A stretch of 64,000 bases of DNA from Pseudomonas fluorescens (GTDB lineage Bacteria > Pseudomonadota > Gammaproteobacteria > Pseudomonadales > Pseudomonadaceae). The notes beneath the pieces were generated by a model that saw nothing but the letters and a program-made list of their open reading frames with translations, made no database searches and was not told the DNA's origin. A program made the translations under genes and the position numbers. Positions within the stretch are counted from its first letter, which is position 1. Every line of letters begins with the position of its first letter. The DNA lies in NCBI RefSeq assembly GCF_000730425.1, contig NZ_CP008896.1, positions 868,001-932,000 on the forward strand, in the 5' to 3' direction. Shown one piece after another: positions 56,936-64,000 of this stretch.

Positions 56936-58027
56936 ATGACTCTTTCCTTTCGCGTTGCAACACTCGATGATTTGCCAGCATTGGTCGCTTTGGAACAGCA
57001 CTGTTTCACCACTGACCGACTGTCCGCCCGCAGTTTCCAATGGATGATCAGCCGTGCCCACGCGCAGTTGCTGGTGGCCGAAAACACCGGGCAATTACTG
57101 GGTTATGCCCTGGTGTTGTTCCATCGCGGCACCTCGTTGGCGCGCCTGTACTCCCTGGCCATTGCCGCGCCTGCCCGGGGCACGGGCCTGGGCAAGCAAC
57201 TGCTGGCGCGTATCGAAGCCTGCGCCGTGGCCCACGATTGTGCTTACCTGCGCCTTGAGGTGCGCACCGATAACCCTGGCGCTATTGCCCTGTACGAGCG
57301 CAGCGGCTACCGGCGCTTTGCCCTGATCAACGACTACTACGCCGACCATACCGACGCCCTGCGCCTGGAGAAACGTATCCTCCAGCACACAGACACCCGT
57401 GCCTTGAGCGTCCCCTACTACCAGCAGACCACCGATTTCACTTGCGCAGCAGCGTGCCTGCTGATGGCCATGGGCGCCCTGTTGCCTGGGCGTGAGTCCC
57501 TGCGCCGCGAAGAGCTGCAGATCTGGCGCGAAGCGACCACCGTGTTCATGACGGCTGGACACGGCGGCTGCAGCCCCCAGGGCCTGGCGCTGGCCGCGTG
57601 GCGTCGGGGGTTTCGCGTGCGTATGCAGGTCAATGTGCGTGGGCCGCTGTTTCTCGATGGAGTACGCGACCCGCATAAAAAAGATGTCATGCGCCTGGTG
57701 CATGAAGGGTTCGAGCATGAGTTGGCGGGCAGTGAGGTACAACAGGTGTTCGGTGGTGCGTTGGACCTCGCGCAGGTTCTGGGCGACGGCGGGCAACCCC
57801 TGGTACTGATCAGCAGTTACCGGCTGACGCGTTCCAAGTCACCGCACTGGGTGATCGTGACCGACTGTGATCAAGAGTTTGTCTACCTGCATGATCCTCA
57901 CGTGGACCATAGCCAGCACCGCCAGCCCATGGACTGCCAGCATTTGCCGGTCAGCCACGGGGAGTTTGATCGGATGTGCCGCTTCGGCAATAACCAGCTA
58001 CGGGCAGCGGTGGTGCTATACCGGTAA
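56936..58027 (+). CDS. GNAT acetyltransferase fused to a C39-like peptidase
   Basis: This 363 aa two-domain protein. Residues 1-148 are a GNAT domain (acetyl-CoA loop ARGTGLGKQLL at 80-90, then LEVRTDNPGAIALYERSGYRR). Residues 155-363 resemble peptidase C39: Gln/Cys in YYQQTTDFTCAAACLLMAM (Cys170), GHGGCSPQGLA, His304 in SPHWVIV and Asp320 in YLHDPH, a plausible papain-like triad. There is no membrane segment or ABC exporter domain. The pairing with a divergent RimK-like ligase suggests synthesis or trimming of a small peptide conjugate. The 3' end overlaps sfnG (convergent) by 12 bases. Confidence 0.85.
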   Translation: MTLSFRVATLDDLPALVALEQHCFTTDRLSARSFQWMISRAHAQLLVAENTGQLLGYALVLFHRGTSLARLYSLAIAAPARGTGLGKQLLARIEACAVAHDCAYLRLEVRTDNPGAIALYERSGYRRFALINDYYADHTDALRLEKRILQHTDTRALSVPYYQQTTDFTCAAACLLMAMGALLPGRESLRREELQIWREATTVFMTAGHGGCSPQGLALAAWRRGFRVRMQVNVRGPLFLDGVRDPHKKDVMRLVHEGFEHELAGSEVQQVFGGALDLAQVLGDGGQPLVLISSYRLTRSKSPHWVIVTDCDQEFVYLHDPHVDHSQHRQPMDCQHLPVSHGEFDRMCRFGNNQLRAAVVLYR

Positions 58028-59128
58028 CGCCACCGCCCTGGCGCTGCCGGTTGCGGCGGCCTTGGCTTCCAGCTCGCGCACCAGGGGCAGCACGCGCTGG
58101 CCAAAATACGCCACCTCCTCCTGGAAGTGCAGGAAGCCGGCCAGCACCAGGTCCACCCCCACCGCCTTGAGCGCGACGATGCGCTCGGCAATCTGCCGGG
58201 GTGTGCCGATCAGGTTGGTCTTGAAACCATCGTTGTACTGCACCAGGTCGGCGAAGCTGGACTTGGCCCAGTTGCCCTCGCCCTCCGGCGAGGCCTTGCC
58301 CGCCTGCCTGGCTGCATCGCCAAAGGCATTGACCGCTTGCGGGTCGGCCTTGTCGATGATCTCGGCCAACACCGCCAGGGCCTCTTCTTCGGTATCGCGG
58401 GCGATCACAAAGGCGTTGACCCCGACTTTGACCGAGTGGTTATTGGCCGCCGCCTTGGCGCGGATATCGTCGACCTGAGCCTTGATCCCTTCCGGGGTAT
58501 TGCCGTTGGTGAAATACCAGTCCGATACCCGTGCTGCCATATCCCTTGCTGCACGGGAGCTGCCACCCTGGAAAATCTCCGGGTGCGGCAGGCCCAGGGG
58601 CTTGGGCTTGAGGCTGTAATTGTTGAACCGGTAGAAGTCGCCCTTGAAGGTGAAATGGTCCTGGGTCCAGATGCCTTTCAAGGCGCGGATGAATTCTTCG
58701 GAGCGCCGGTAGCGCTCATCATGCTCCAGCCAATGTTCGCCAATGGCCTGGAACTCGCCCTTGAACCAGCCGCTGACGATGTTCACCGCCACCCGGCCAT
58801 TGGTCAGTTGATCGATGGTTGCCAGTTGCTTGGCCGCCAGCGCGGGCTGCCAGGGCCCGGGCAGGATCGCCGCGATCACCTTGAGTTGGGTGGTGGCGGC
58901 CAGCAGTGCGTGGCTGAAGGCCACGGATTCATGCTGGTACTCGGCACCGTAGCCGGCGGTAAAGCGGATTTGCGTCAAGGCGTACTCGAACCCCGCCTCC
59001 TCAGCCAACTGGGCCAGCTTGCGGTTGTAATCGATACCCCAGTCGGTACGTTGTTCGACCTTGCTGACCACCAGGCCACCACTGACATTGGGCACCCAAT
59101 AGGCAAATTTCACGGCTTGCTGAGTCAT
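58016..59128 (-). CDS. sfnG: FMNH2-dependent dimethylsulfone monooxygenase
   Basis: This 370 aa class C flavin monooxygenase (bacterial luciferase fold) converts dimethylsulfone to methanesulfinate for sulphur supply. Typical SfnG sequences are seen: VKFAYWVPNVSGGLVVSKVEQRTDWG, YGAEYQHESVAFSHALLAAT, VNIVSGWFKGEF, and NNYSLKPKPLGLPHPEIFQGGSS. A sigma-54 type promoter lies upstream (59168-59183), agreeing with SfnR control known in P. putida. No sfnR or reductase gene is near in the window. Confidence 0.93.
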   Translation of the reverse strand: MTQQAVKFAYWVPNVSGGLVVSKVEQRTDWGIDYNRKLAQLAEEAGFEYALTQIRFTAGYGAEYQHESVAFSHALLAATTQLKVIAAILPGPWQPALAAKQLATIDQLTNGRVAVNIVSGWFKGEFQAIGEHWLEHDERYRRSEEFIRALKGIWTQDHFTFKGDFYRFNNYSLKPKPLGLPHPEIFQGGSSRAARDMAARVSDWYFTNGNTPEGIKAQVDDIRAKAAANNHSVKVGVNAFVIARDTEEEALAVLAEIIDKADPQAVNAFGDAARQAGKASPEGEGNWAKSSFADLVQYNDGFKTNLIGTPRQIAERIVALKAVGVDLVLAGFLHFQEEVAYFGQRVLPLVRELEAKAAATGSARAVALPV

Positions 59129-59167
59129 CGTTCGGTACCTCGCACACTAGGATTGTGCAGGTTATGG

Positions 59168-59183
59168 AGCAGCAAGCGTGCCA
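59168..59183 (-). promoter_or_regulatory. Sigma-54 (-24/-12) promoter of sfnG
   Basis: On the minus strand TGGCACGCTTGCTGCT has GG and GC exactly 10 bases apart and matches TGGCACG-N4-TTGCW with one difference. The predicted transcription start is near 59157, about 29 bases before the sfnG ATG. Confidence 0.7.
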
Positions 59184-59298
59184 GCGTGGGCAAAGCCCCG
59201 TGGCAGGCGCGTCCGGCCACTTCGGGGCTGGATGGAACAATGTTGCCCAGAGGGGTGATTTGTTGGATCACTGTTGCTGACACAACACCCAACCCATC

Positions 59299-59318
59299 TG
59301 TAGGAGCCGGCTCCTACA
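59299..59318. repeat. Collapsed REP: bare 20 bp palindrome
   Basis: TGTAGGAGCCGGCTCCTACA is the two outer arms of a REP pair joined with no core and no loop. It lies between sfnG and the TSUP gene. Confidence 0.75.
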
Positions 59319-59407
59319 TGCAACAGTCGCCGTAACAATCGGTTATAGGTAAGCTAGCGGACTTTCGCGCAGCCCCTTTCTGCGCCTCGCCGAAGTAAGT
59401 CGCCTCC

Positions 59408-60187
59408 ATGCCTTTTGAACTCAGCGTTGACCTCACCACCCTGTCCATTCTTGCGGTGGTTGCCTTTATCGCCGGTTTTATCGATGCCATTGCCGGCGGC
59501 GGCGGTTTGCTCACCACCCCGGCCTTGCTCACCGCCGGCATGCCGCCCCATCTGGTGCTGGGCACCAACAAACTGAGTTCGACCTTCGGCTCGGCCACCG
59601 CCAGTTTCACCTTCTACCGGCGCAAGCTGTTCCACCCGCGCCAGTGGGTGCACGCCATCGTGGGGACGTTGATCGGTGCGCTGGTCGGGGCCATCGTCGC
59701 CCATTACCTGCCCGCCGAATGGCTGAACAAGATGCTGCCGGTGATCGTTTTCGCCTGCGGTATCTACCTGTTGTTTGGGGGTACGCCCAAGGCACCGCTG
59801 GACGCAGATGCGCCGATCAAGAAGAAATGGCAATCGACCCAGGGCTTCGGCCTGGGTTTCTATGATGGTGTGGCAGGCCCCGGCACCGGCGCGTTCTGGA
59901 CCGTCAGCACCCTGCTGATGTACCCCGTCGACCTGGTCAAGGCCAGCGGCGTGGCGCGCAGCATGAACTTCGTCAGCAACGCGGCGGCGCTGTCGGTGTT
60001 TATCTTCAACGGTTCGGTGGACTGGATTGTCGGCCTGAGCATGGGCCTGTCGGTGATGGTCGGCGCGTTCTTCGGCGCACGCAGTGCCATCAGCGGCGGC
60101 GCCAAATTCATTCGCCCGGTGTTTATCACCGTGGTGCTCGGCCTGACCGTGCGCCTAGCCTGGCAGCACTGGTTCAGCGTGGCCTAG
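59408..60187 (+). CDS. TSUP (TauE/SafE) family membrane transporter
   Basis: This 259 aa protein has about eight membrane helices in two halves, with the TSUP motifs [20 protein letters not shown] near the N-terminus and [18 protein letters not shown] at the second repeat. Family members export sulphite or sulphonate-related anions or other small organic anions. Its place next to sfnG could suggest a sulphur role, but it is divergent and the substrate is not shown. The 3' end overlaps nudC by 33 bases (convergent). Confidence 0.87.
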   Translation: MPFELSVDLTTLSILAVVAFIAGFIDAIAGGGGLLTTPALLTAGMPPHLVLGTNKLSSTFGSATASFTFYRRKLFHPRQWVHAIVGTLIGALVGAIVAHYLPAEWLNKMLPVIVFACGIYLLFGGTPKAPLDADAPIKKKWQSTQGFGLGFYDGVAGPGTGAFWTVSTLLMYPVDLVKASGVARSMNFVSNAAALSVFIFNGSVDWIVGLSMGLSVMVGAFFGARSAISGGAKFIRPVFITVVLGLTVRLAWQHWFSVA

Positions 60188-60988
60188 GCGGCGCGCCACA
60201 TACAGGTCGATGAGGTAGCGGGCAATCGAACGCGACGCCGGCAGCGGTGGCAATTGGTGGATATTGAACCACTGTGCGTCTTCAATCTCATCGGCCTGGG
60301 GCACGATCTCGCCTGCGGCATACTCGGCGTGAAAACCCAGCATCATTGAGTGCGGGAACGGCCAGCACTGGCTGCCCACGTATTGGATATTCCGCACCTG
60401 CACCTGCACTTCCTCGTGCACTTCACGGATCAGGCAGTCTTCGGCAGATTCCCCAGGTTCGGCGAAGCCGGCCAGGGTGCTGTAGACCCCGGTGACGAAA
60501 CGCGGTGAGCGTGCCAGCAGAATCTCATCGCCTCGGGTGATCAGCACAATCATGCTTGGGGAAATACGCGGGTAGCTGCGCAGGTCGCACGCCTGGCAGA
60601 ACATCGCGCGCTCCCTGGGCACCTGCACCATCGCCTGGCCGCAACTGCCGCAAAACCGGTGCTCGCGGGCCCAGGTACCGATCTGCGCGGCATAACCCAG
60701 GACTGTGTACAGGCGGTGATCGTCCTGCAACATAAAGGCCCGCAGGCCTTGCCAGCGGCAACCCGGCACATCGCCAGGGCTGTTCAGTTCCAGCAGGTAC
60801 ACCGGTTCGCCATCCAGATGGCCGATGCCATGCTCGGCCAATACCGACAGATCCTGGCGCTTGAGCCATTCCCTGGGGAACAGCGGCCCGTTGTCATCCA
60901 GCAAAAAACCTTCGCGGCTACGGGCCACAGCCCAGCCGCCGGGGGCGTCATTGTCCAGCAGCGTTGTGGTCATCCAGCCTGGGGTCAT
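60155..60988 (-). CDS. nudC: NADH pyrophosphatase / RNA decapping hydrolase NudC
   Basis: This 277 aa Nudix enzyme cleaves NAD(H) and NAD caps on RNA. A zinc ribbon (FCGSCGQ and [22 protein letters not shown]) is followed by the Nudix box [23 protein letters not shown] (the usual late Gly is Gln) and the NudC array [12 protein letters not shown], where SQPWPFP has P changed to C. The start may be ATG 60988 or 60973. It lies 6 bases after the dienoyl-CoA isomerase-like gene, so the two are co-transcribed. Confidence 0.92.
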   Translation of the reverse strand: MTPGWMTTTLLDNDAPGGWAVARSREGFLLDDNGPLFPREWLKRQDLSVLAEHGIGHLDGEPVYLLELNSPGDVPGCRWQGLRAFMLQDDHRLYTVLGYAAQIGTWAREHRFCGSCGQAMVQVPRERAMFCQACDLRSYPRISPSMIVLITRGDEILLARSPRFVTGVYSTLAGFAEPGESAEDCLIREVHEEVQVQVRNIQYVGSQCWPFPHSMMLGFHAEYAAGEIVPQADEIEDAQWFNIHQLPPLPASRSIARYLIDLYVARRLGHAEPVLPG

Positions 60989-60994
60989 GTTCAG

Positions 60995-61807
60995 TCAATC
61001 CACGAATTCGGGTTTCTGCTTGCTCATATGGGCCGCAATGGCCACGCGCAGGTCGTTGGATTGCAACATAGCAGCGTTCCAGGTGGCAACGTATTCCAGG
61101 CCATCGTTGATGCTGTGATCACGCATGTAGCTGATCATGGCTTTGGTGCCGGCCACGGCAATCGGCGATTTGGCGGCGATTTGCGCGGCAAGCTCCATGA
61201 CCCCGGCCAGCAGGCTTTCGTGATCGGCAAACGTGCGGTTGACCAGGCCGATGCTGCGCGCTTCTTCGGCGCCGAAGGTGCGGCCGGTGTAGGCCAGTTC
61301 GCGCAGCATGCCGTCGCCGATGATGCGTGGCAGGCGCTGCAGGGTGCCGACGTCGGCGGCCATGCCGATATCGATTTCCTTGATTGAAAATTGCGCGTTA
61401 TCAGCGGCATAGCGCATGTCACAGGCGCTGATCAGGTCGATGGCGCCGCCGATGCAGTAGCCCTGGATCGCCGCCAGGACCGGTTTGCGGCAGTTATCGA
61501 CCGCATTGAACGAGGCTTGCAGTTGCAGGATCTTGCGCCGCAGCAAGCGCGCATTGCGCCCCACGTCCTTGCCAAATTCATTGGCCACCGAAGCCAGCAT
61601 CATCAGGTCGATGCCCGAGGAAAAATGCTTGCCCGCGCCACTCAACACCACCGCGCGCACCGCGTCGGTGTCATCGACCCATTGGAAGATCTCGATGATT
61701 TCGCTCCAGAACGCCGCGTTCATCGCGTTGATCTTTTCCGGGCGATTGATCTGCACATGGGCGACGTTGCCGTGGAGTTCGACGACAAAGGCTTGGTATT
61801 CGGACAT
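60995..61807 (-). CDS. Enoyl-CoA hydratase/isomerase, dienoyl-CoA isomerase-like
   Basis: This 270 aa crotonase-fold protein has the oxyanion-hole segments GAGKHFSSGIDL and AIQGYCIGGAIDLISACDMR, and EIDIGMAADVGTLQRLPRIIG. That last motif keeps the acidic pair of delta(3,5)-delta(2,4)-dienoyl-CoA isomerase (ECH1 type), which suggests isomerisation of conjugated dienoyl-CoAs in beta-oxidation more than simple hydration. A GGATCACTGCC leader precedes the ATG. It is the first gene of a pair with nudC. Confidence 0.88.
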   Translation of the reverse strand: MSEYQAFVVELHGNVAHVQINRPEKINAMNAAFWSEIIEIFQWVDDTDAVRAVVLSGAGKHFSSGIDLMMLASVANEFGKDVGRNARLLRRKILQLQASFNAVDNCRKPVLAAIQGYCIGGAIDLISACDMRYAADNAQFSIKEIDIGMAADVGTLQRLPRIIGDGMLRELAYTGRTFGAEEARSIGLVNRTFADHESLLAGVMELAAQIAAKSPIAVAGTKAMISYMRDHSINDGLEYVATWNAAMLQSNDLRVAIAAHMSKQKPEFVD

Positions 61808-61919
61808 GGCAGTGATCCTTGGCTGGTGGCTGATAAGGGCCGAACTATAGCAAGGGTGCGTCTGGGGCGGTAAGGCCGTGCATATGCCAAAAACAGGACT
61901 GGAGCGCGGCTCCTACGGG

Positions 61920-63215
61920 TCAGATGGGCAGCCACAGGCGCAGGCGCGCGCCGCCCAAGGGCGAAGCCTGGGCGGTGAGCGTGCCGCCTTGCGCCTCGAC
62001 AGCCCGGCGGCTGATTGCCAGGCCCAGGCCAAAGCCGCCAGTGGCCCGGTCACGGCTGCGGTCCAGGCGGTAGAACGGCTCGAAGATCCGCGCGCGCTGC
62101 TCTTCGGGGATACCAATGCCATCGTCATCCACCCAGATTTCACAGCCCTTGGCACACACCTTGACGCCAATCTGGATCCGCCGCTCGCAGTAGCGCATGG
62201 CATTGCGCAGCAGGTTTTGCAGGGCGCGGGCGGTAAGGCGTGGGTCGAGGGTAAAACGCTCCACGGCGCAGTCCAGCACCACATCAATCACGATCTCGGG
62301 GTTTTCCAGCTCTTCGTCGATGCTGCCCAGGATGCTGTCGATAAACTCATCCAACACCACGTCCACTCGCTCGGGCAGTTGCGCCGGATTTTGCAGACGG
62401 CTGTAGGACAGCAACTCCAGCACCAGCTCATCCAGCTCGCGGATGTGCGCCACCAGGCCTTGCAGGCGTTCGCGACTGGCAGCCGGCTGGTCTTCGGACA
62501 ACGCCAGGGCCAGGCCGAAGTCCAGGCGGGTCAACGGGGTGCGCAGCTCATGGGAGACGGCGTTGAGCAAGTCGCGTTGCTGGTTGAGCAGGTGTTCGAT
62601 GTCGTTGGCCATGGTGTCGAACACCGCCGCCAGGCTGCCGATGTTGGAGCTGGGGGGAATGTGCGTGCGCTCTTCCAGGTGCCCACGGCCCAGTTGCGCG
62701 GCTGTCGCCTTGAGGCGTTCCAGGTCCCGCCAGTGGGGGCGCAGCCATATCACCAGGCCGCCGAGCAACGCCGCGCCGATCAGCACATTCATGGTCCAGT
62801 ACAGCAGGTTCATGTCCAGCGGGTCGGGCGGGATGGTCAACTTGACGGCCAATTGTCCATTGAGCGGCGAGCTGATTTCTTCCATCCAGCCCCACTCTCC
62901 CAGGCGGATCACAGGCTTGCCCTGCTCCAGCAAGCGCTCCTCGGCCGGTGTGTAGCGGGCGTCCTGACGGTGCAGCAATTGCACCTTCAACGGCGCAAAG
63001 TCCCGGGCCAACTGCTCGGTGACCTCGGACCAGCGCTCCACCGGCCGGCTGTGGTACTGGCGCACGATCAGGCTCTGCAAGCCACGGGATTGCTCGATGC
63101 TGTAGTTCATATAGCGGCTGTGGAAGACCTCGATGATGCCCATGGGGATCAGATAGATCGCCGCGCTATAGGTCACGATGGTCAGCAGGTAAAGACGGAT
63201 CAGGACGCGGAACAT
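61920..63215 (-). CDS. Two-component sensor histidine kinase, RstB-like
   Basis: This 431 aa inner-membrane kinase has TM1 at 5-30 (LIRLYLLTIVTYSAAIYLIPMGII), a periplasmic domain (about 31-137), TM2 (about 138-160) and HAMP. An H-box (NAVSHELRTPLTRLDFGLAL) is followed by an N-box (NLLRNAMRYC), G1 DDDGIGIPEEQ and G2 GGFGLGLAISRR. The start at 63215 gives a normal N-terminal helix, 4 bases after the regulator stop; the longer frame to 63416 overlaps the regulator and is rejected. It is similar in layout to RstB and ParS. The signal is unknown. Confidence 0.9.
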   Translation of the reverse strand: MFRVLIRLYLLTIVTYSAAIYLIPMGIIEVFHSRYMNYSIEQSRGLQSLIVRQYHSRPVERWSEVTEQLARDFAPLKVQLLHRQDARYTPAEERLLEQGKPVIRLGEWGWMEEISSPLNGQLAVKLTIPPDPLDMNLLYWTMNVLIGAALLGGLVIWLRPHWRDLERLKATAAQLGRGHLEERTHIPPSSNIGSLAAVFDTMANDIEHLLNQQRDLLNAVSHELRTPLTRLDFGLALALSEDQPAASRERLQGLVAHIRELDELVLELLSYSRLQNPAQLPERVDVVLDEFIDSILGSIDEELENPEIVIDVVLDCAVERFTLDPRLTARALQNLLRNAMRYCERRIQIGVKVCAKGCEIWVDDDGIGIPEEQRARIFEPFYRLDRSRDRATGGFGLGLAISRRAVEAQGGTLTAQASPLGGARLRLWLPI

Positions 63216-63219
63216 GGTG

Positions 63220-63921
63220 TCAGCATTCCCACTCGGAGCGGCTGAACAAGTAACCCTTGCCCCAGACCGTCTTGATCTTGCGAGCCTCGCCGGCATGATC
63301 GTCGAACTTGCGGCGCAGCTTGGAGATAGCCACATCCACCGAGCGGTCGGTGCCGTTGAACTCGATGCCACGCAGGCGTTGCAGGATCTGGTCGCGGCTG
63401 AGCACTTCGCCAGCATGCCGGGCCAGCACCACCAGCAGGTTGTATTCGCCGCTGGACAATTCCACCGCCTGGCCGCGCCAGGTCACAGAACGTTCCGACA
63501 GGTCGATGCACAGGTTGCCCATCAGGATCTGATCATTGGCCGCCTGTGGTTCGCTGAGGCTGCTGCGGCGTAACAAGGTGCGCACCCGGGCCAGCAGTAC
63601 CCGTGGCTCGCAGGGTTTGGTCACGTAGTCGTCGGCCCCCATTTCCAGGCCCAGCACCTGGTCATGGCTGTCATCCCGAGCGGTAAGCATCAGGATCGGC
63701 AGGCCGGCCGAGTCGGCGCGCAGCAGGCGGCAGACTTGCAGGCCATCGAGGCCGGGCAGCATCAGGTCGAGGATCACCAGGTCCGGCGGGTTGAGCCTGG
63801 CCCGCTCGCGCACATGGTCGCCGCGACTGAGCACATTGACGTGATAGCCGTTGCGCTCAAGGTAACTGGCAATCAGCTCGGACAGCGCAGCGTCGTCTTC
63901 GACCAGGAGGATATTGGGCAT
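63220..63921 (-). CDS. OmpR-family response regulator, RstA-like
   Basis: This 233 aa regulator has a receiver domain (NILLVEDDAALSE; phospho-Asp in VILDLMLPGLDG; Lys in DYVTKPCEPRVLLARVR) and a winged-helix C-terminus. RGIEFNGTDRSVDVAISKLRRKF and IKTVWGKGYLFSRSEWE there closely follow E. coli RstA. The start at 63921 has GGAAAC upstream. The first gene of the pair, it is followed by the kinase after 4 bases. An assignment to ParR or another named Pseudomonas system cannot be made from the sequence alone. Confidence 0.9.
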   Translation of the reverse strand: MPNILLVEDDAALSELIASYLERNGYHVNVLSRGDHVRERARLNPPDLVILDLMLPGLDGLQVCRLLRADSAGLPILMLTARDDSHDQVLGLEMGADDYVTKPCEPRVLLARVRTLLRRSSLSEPQAANDQILMGNLCIDLSERSVTWRGQAVELSSGEYNLLVVLARHAGEVLSRDQILQRLRGIEFNGTDRSVDVAISKLRRKFDDHAGEARKIKTVWGKGYLFSRSEWEC

Positions 63922-63963
63922 GGTGTTTCCAGTTAATGCGGTTTTTTTGTCGTACACAAATCC

Positions 63964-63995
63964 AATGTGGGAGCGGGCTTGCTCGCTCCCACATT
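63964..63995. repeat. Single collapsed REP (GTGGGAGCG type)
   Basis: AATGTGGGAGCG and CGCTCCCACATT are perfect 12-base arms round the 8-base loop GGCTTGCT. The usual spacer and second REP are missing. It lies upstream of the response regulator, at the window edge. Confidence 0.8.
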
Positions 63996-64000
63996 AAATC

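Noticed and set aside
59150..59407. Possible small gene between sfnG and the TSUP gene
   Set aside because: No frame with a ribosome site. The stretch holds the sigma-54 promoter and a collapsed REP; nothing else is seen.

Overview
The window looks like a chromosome segment of a fluorescent Pseudomonas (P. fluorescens group). The evidence is the high G+C codon use, many Pseudomonas-type REP hairpins (outer arms GTAGGAGCC or GTGGGAGCG), Pseudomonas-restricted small families (DUF1652, DUF3203, DUF2934), a complete mannitol/arabitol operon of the P. fluorescens mtlEFGKDYZ type, and a muxABC-opmB efflux operon. No rRNA, tRNA, CRISPR array, prophage or insertion sequence was seen.

Positions 1-23,000 hold an alpha-glucan/trehalose locus. 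On the plus strand glgA-treZ-malQ-treY-(DUF2934)-glgX form a tightly packed run. On the minus strand glgE-treS/mak-glgB read back towards it. Together they suggest trehalose <-> maltose -> maltose-1-phosphate -> alpha-glucan (TreS, maltokinase, GlgE, GlgB), and glucan -> trehalose (GlgX, TreY, TreZ), with MalQ recycling short maltodextrins. No glgC or glgP lies in the window. Between the two arms sits an accessory patch: a PIG-L deacetylase-like gene with an altered active-site motif, an autotransporter with about 19-residue repeats, and a decayed C-terminal gene fragment.

Positions 22,900-30,000 carry two small proteins, an isolated ccoG with an Anr/FNR-like box upstream, a MocR-type regulator, an unknown 152-residue protein, an SDR oxidoreductase and a MucR-like MHYT-GGDEF-EAL protein. 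Positions 30,200-39,250 are the muxABC-opmB RND efflux operon, all four genes joined by 4-base overlaps. A REP pair has been absorbed into the opmB signal-peptide coding region. Then come tpx with a clear terminator, and a glycosyltransferase.

Positions 41,500-51,200 are mtlR and mtlEFGKDYZ (AraC-type activator, polyol ABC transporter, mannitol dehydrogenase, xylulokinase, fructokinase), with REP elements after mtlE, mtlG and mtlD. Positions 51,200-64,000 hold aqpZ, a DUF1652 gene, ecotin, a ParD-like gene coupled to a type I methionine aminopeptidase, and a three-gene module (GNAT/C39-peptidase fusion, RimK-like ATP-grasp ligase, CorA-like membrane protein). They also hold sfnG with a sigma-54 promoter, a TSUP transporter, nudC with a dienoyl-CoA isomerase-like gene, and an RstAB-like two-component system.

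The best candidates for undescribed biology are the GNAT-C39/ATP-grasp/CorA-like module, the ParD-like/aminopeptidase pair with its upstream palindrome, and several cases where REP elements have become part of coding sequences or have collapsed to bare palindromes. All family assignments come from reading motifs. No database search was run.
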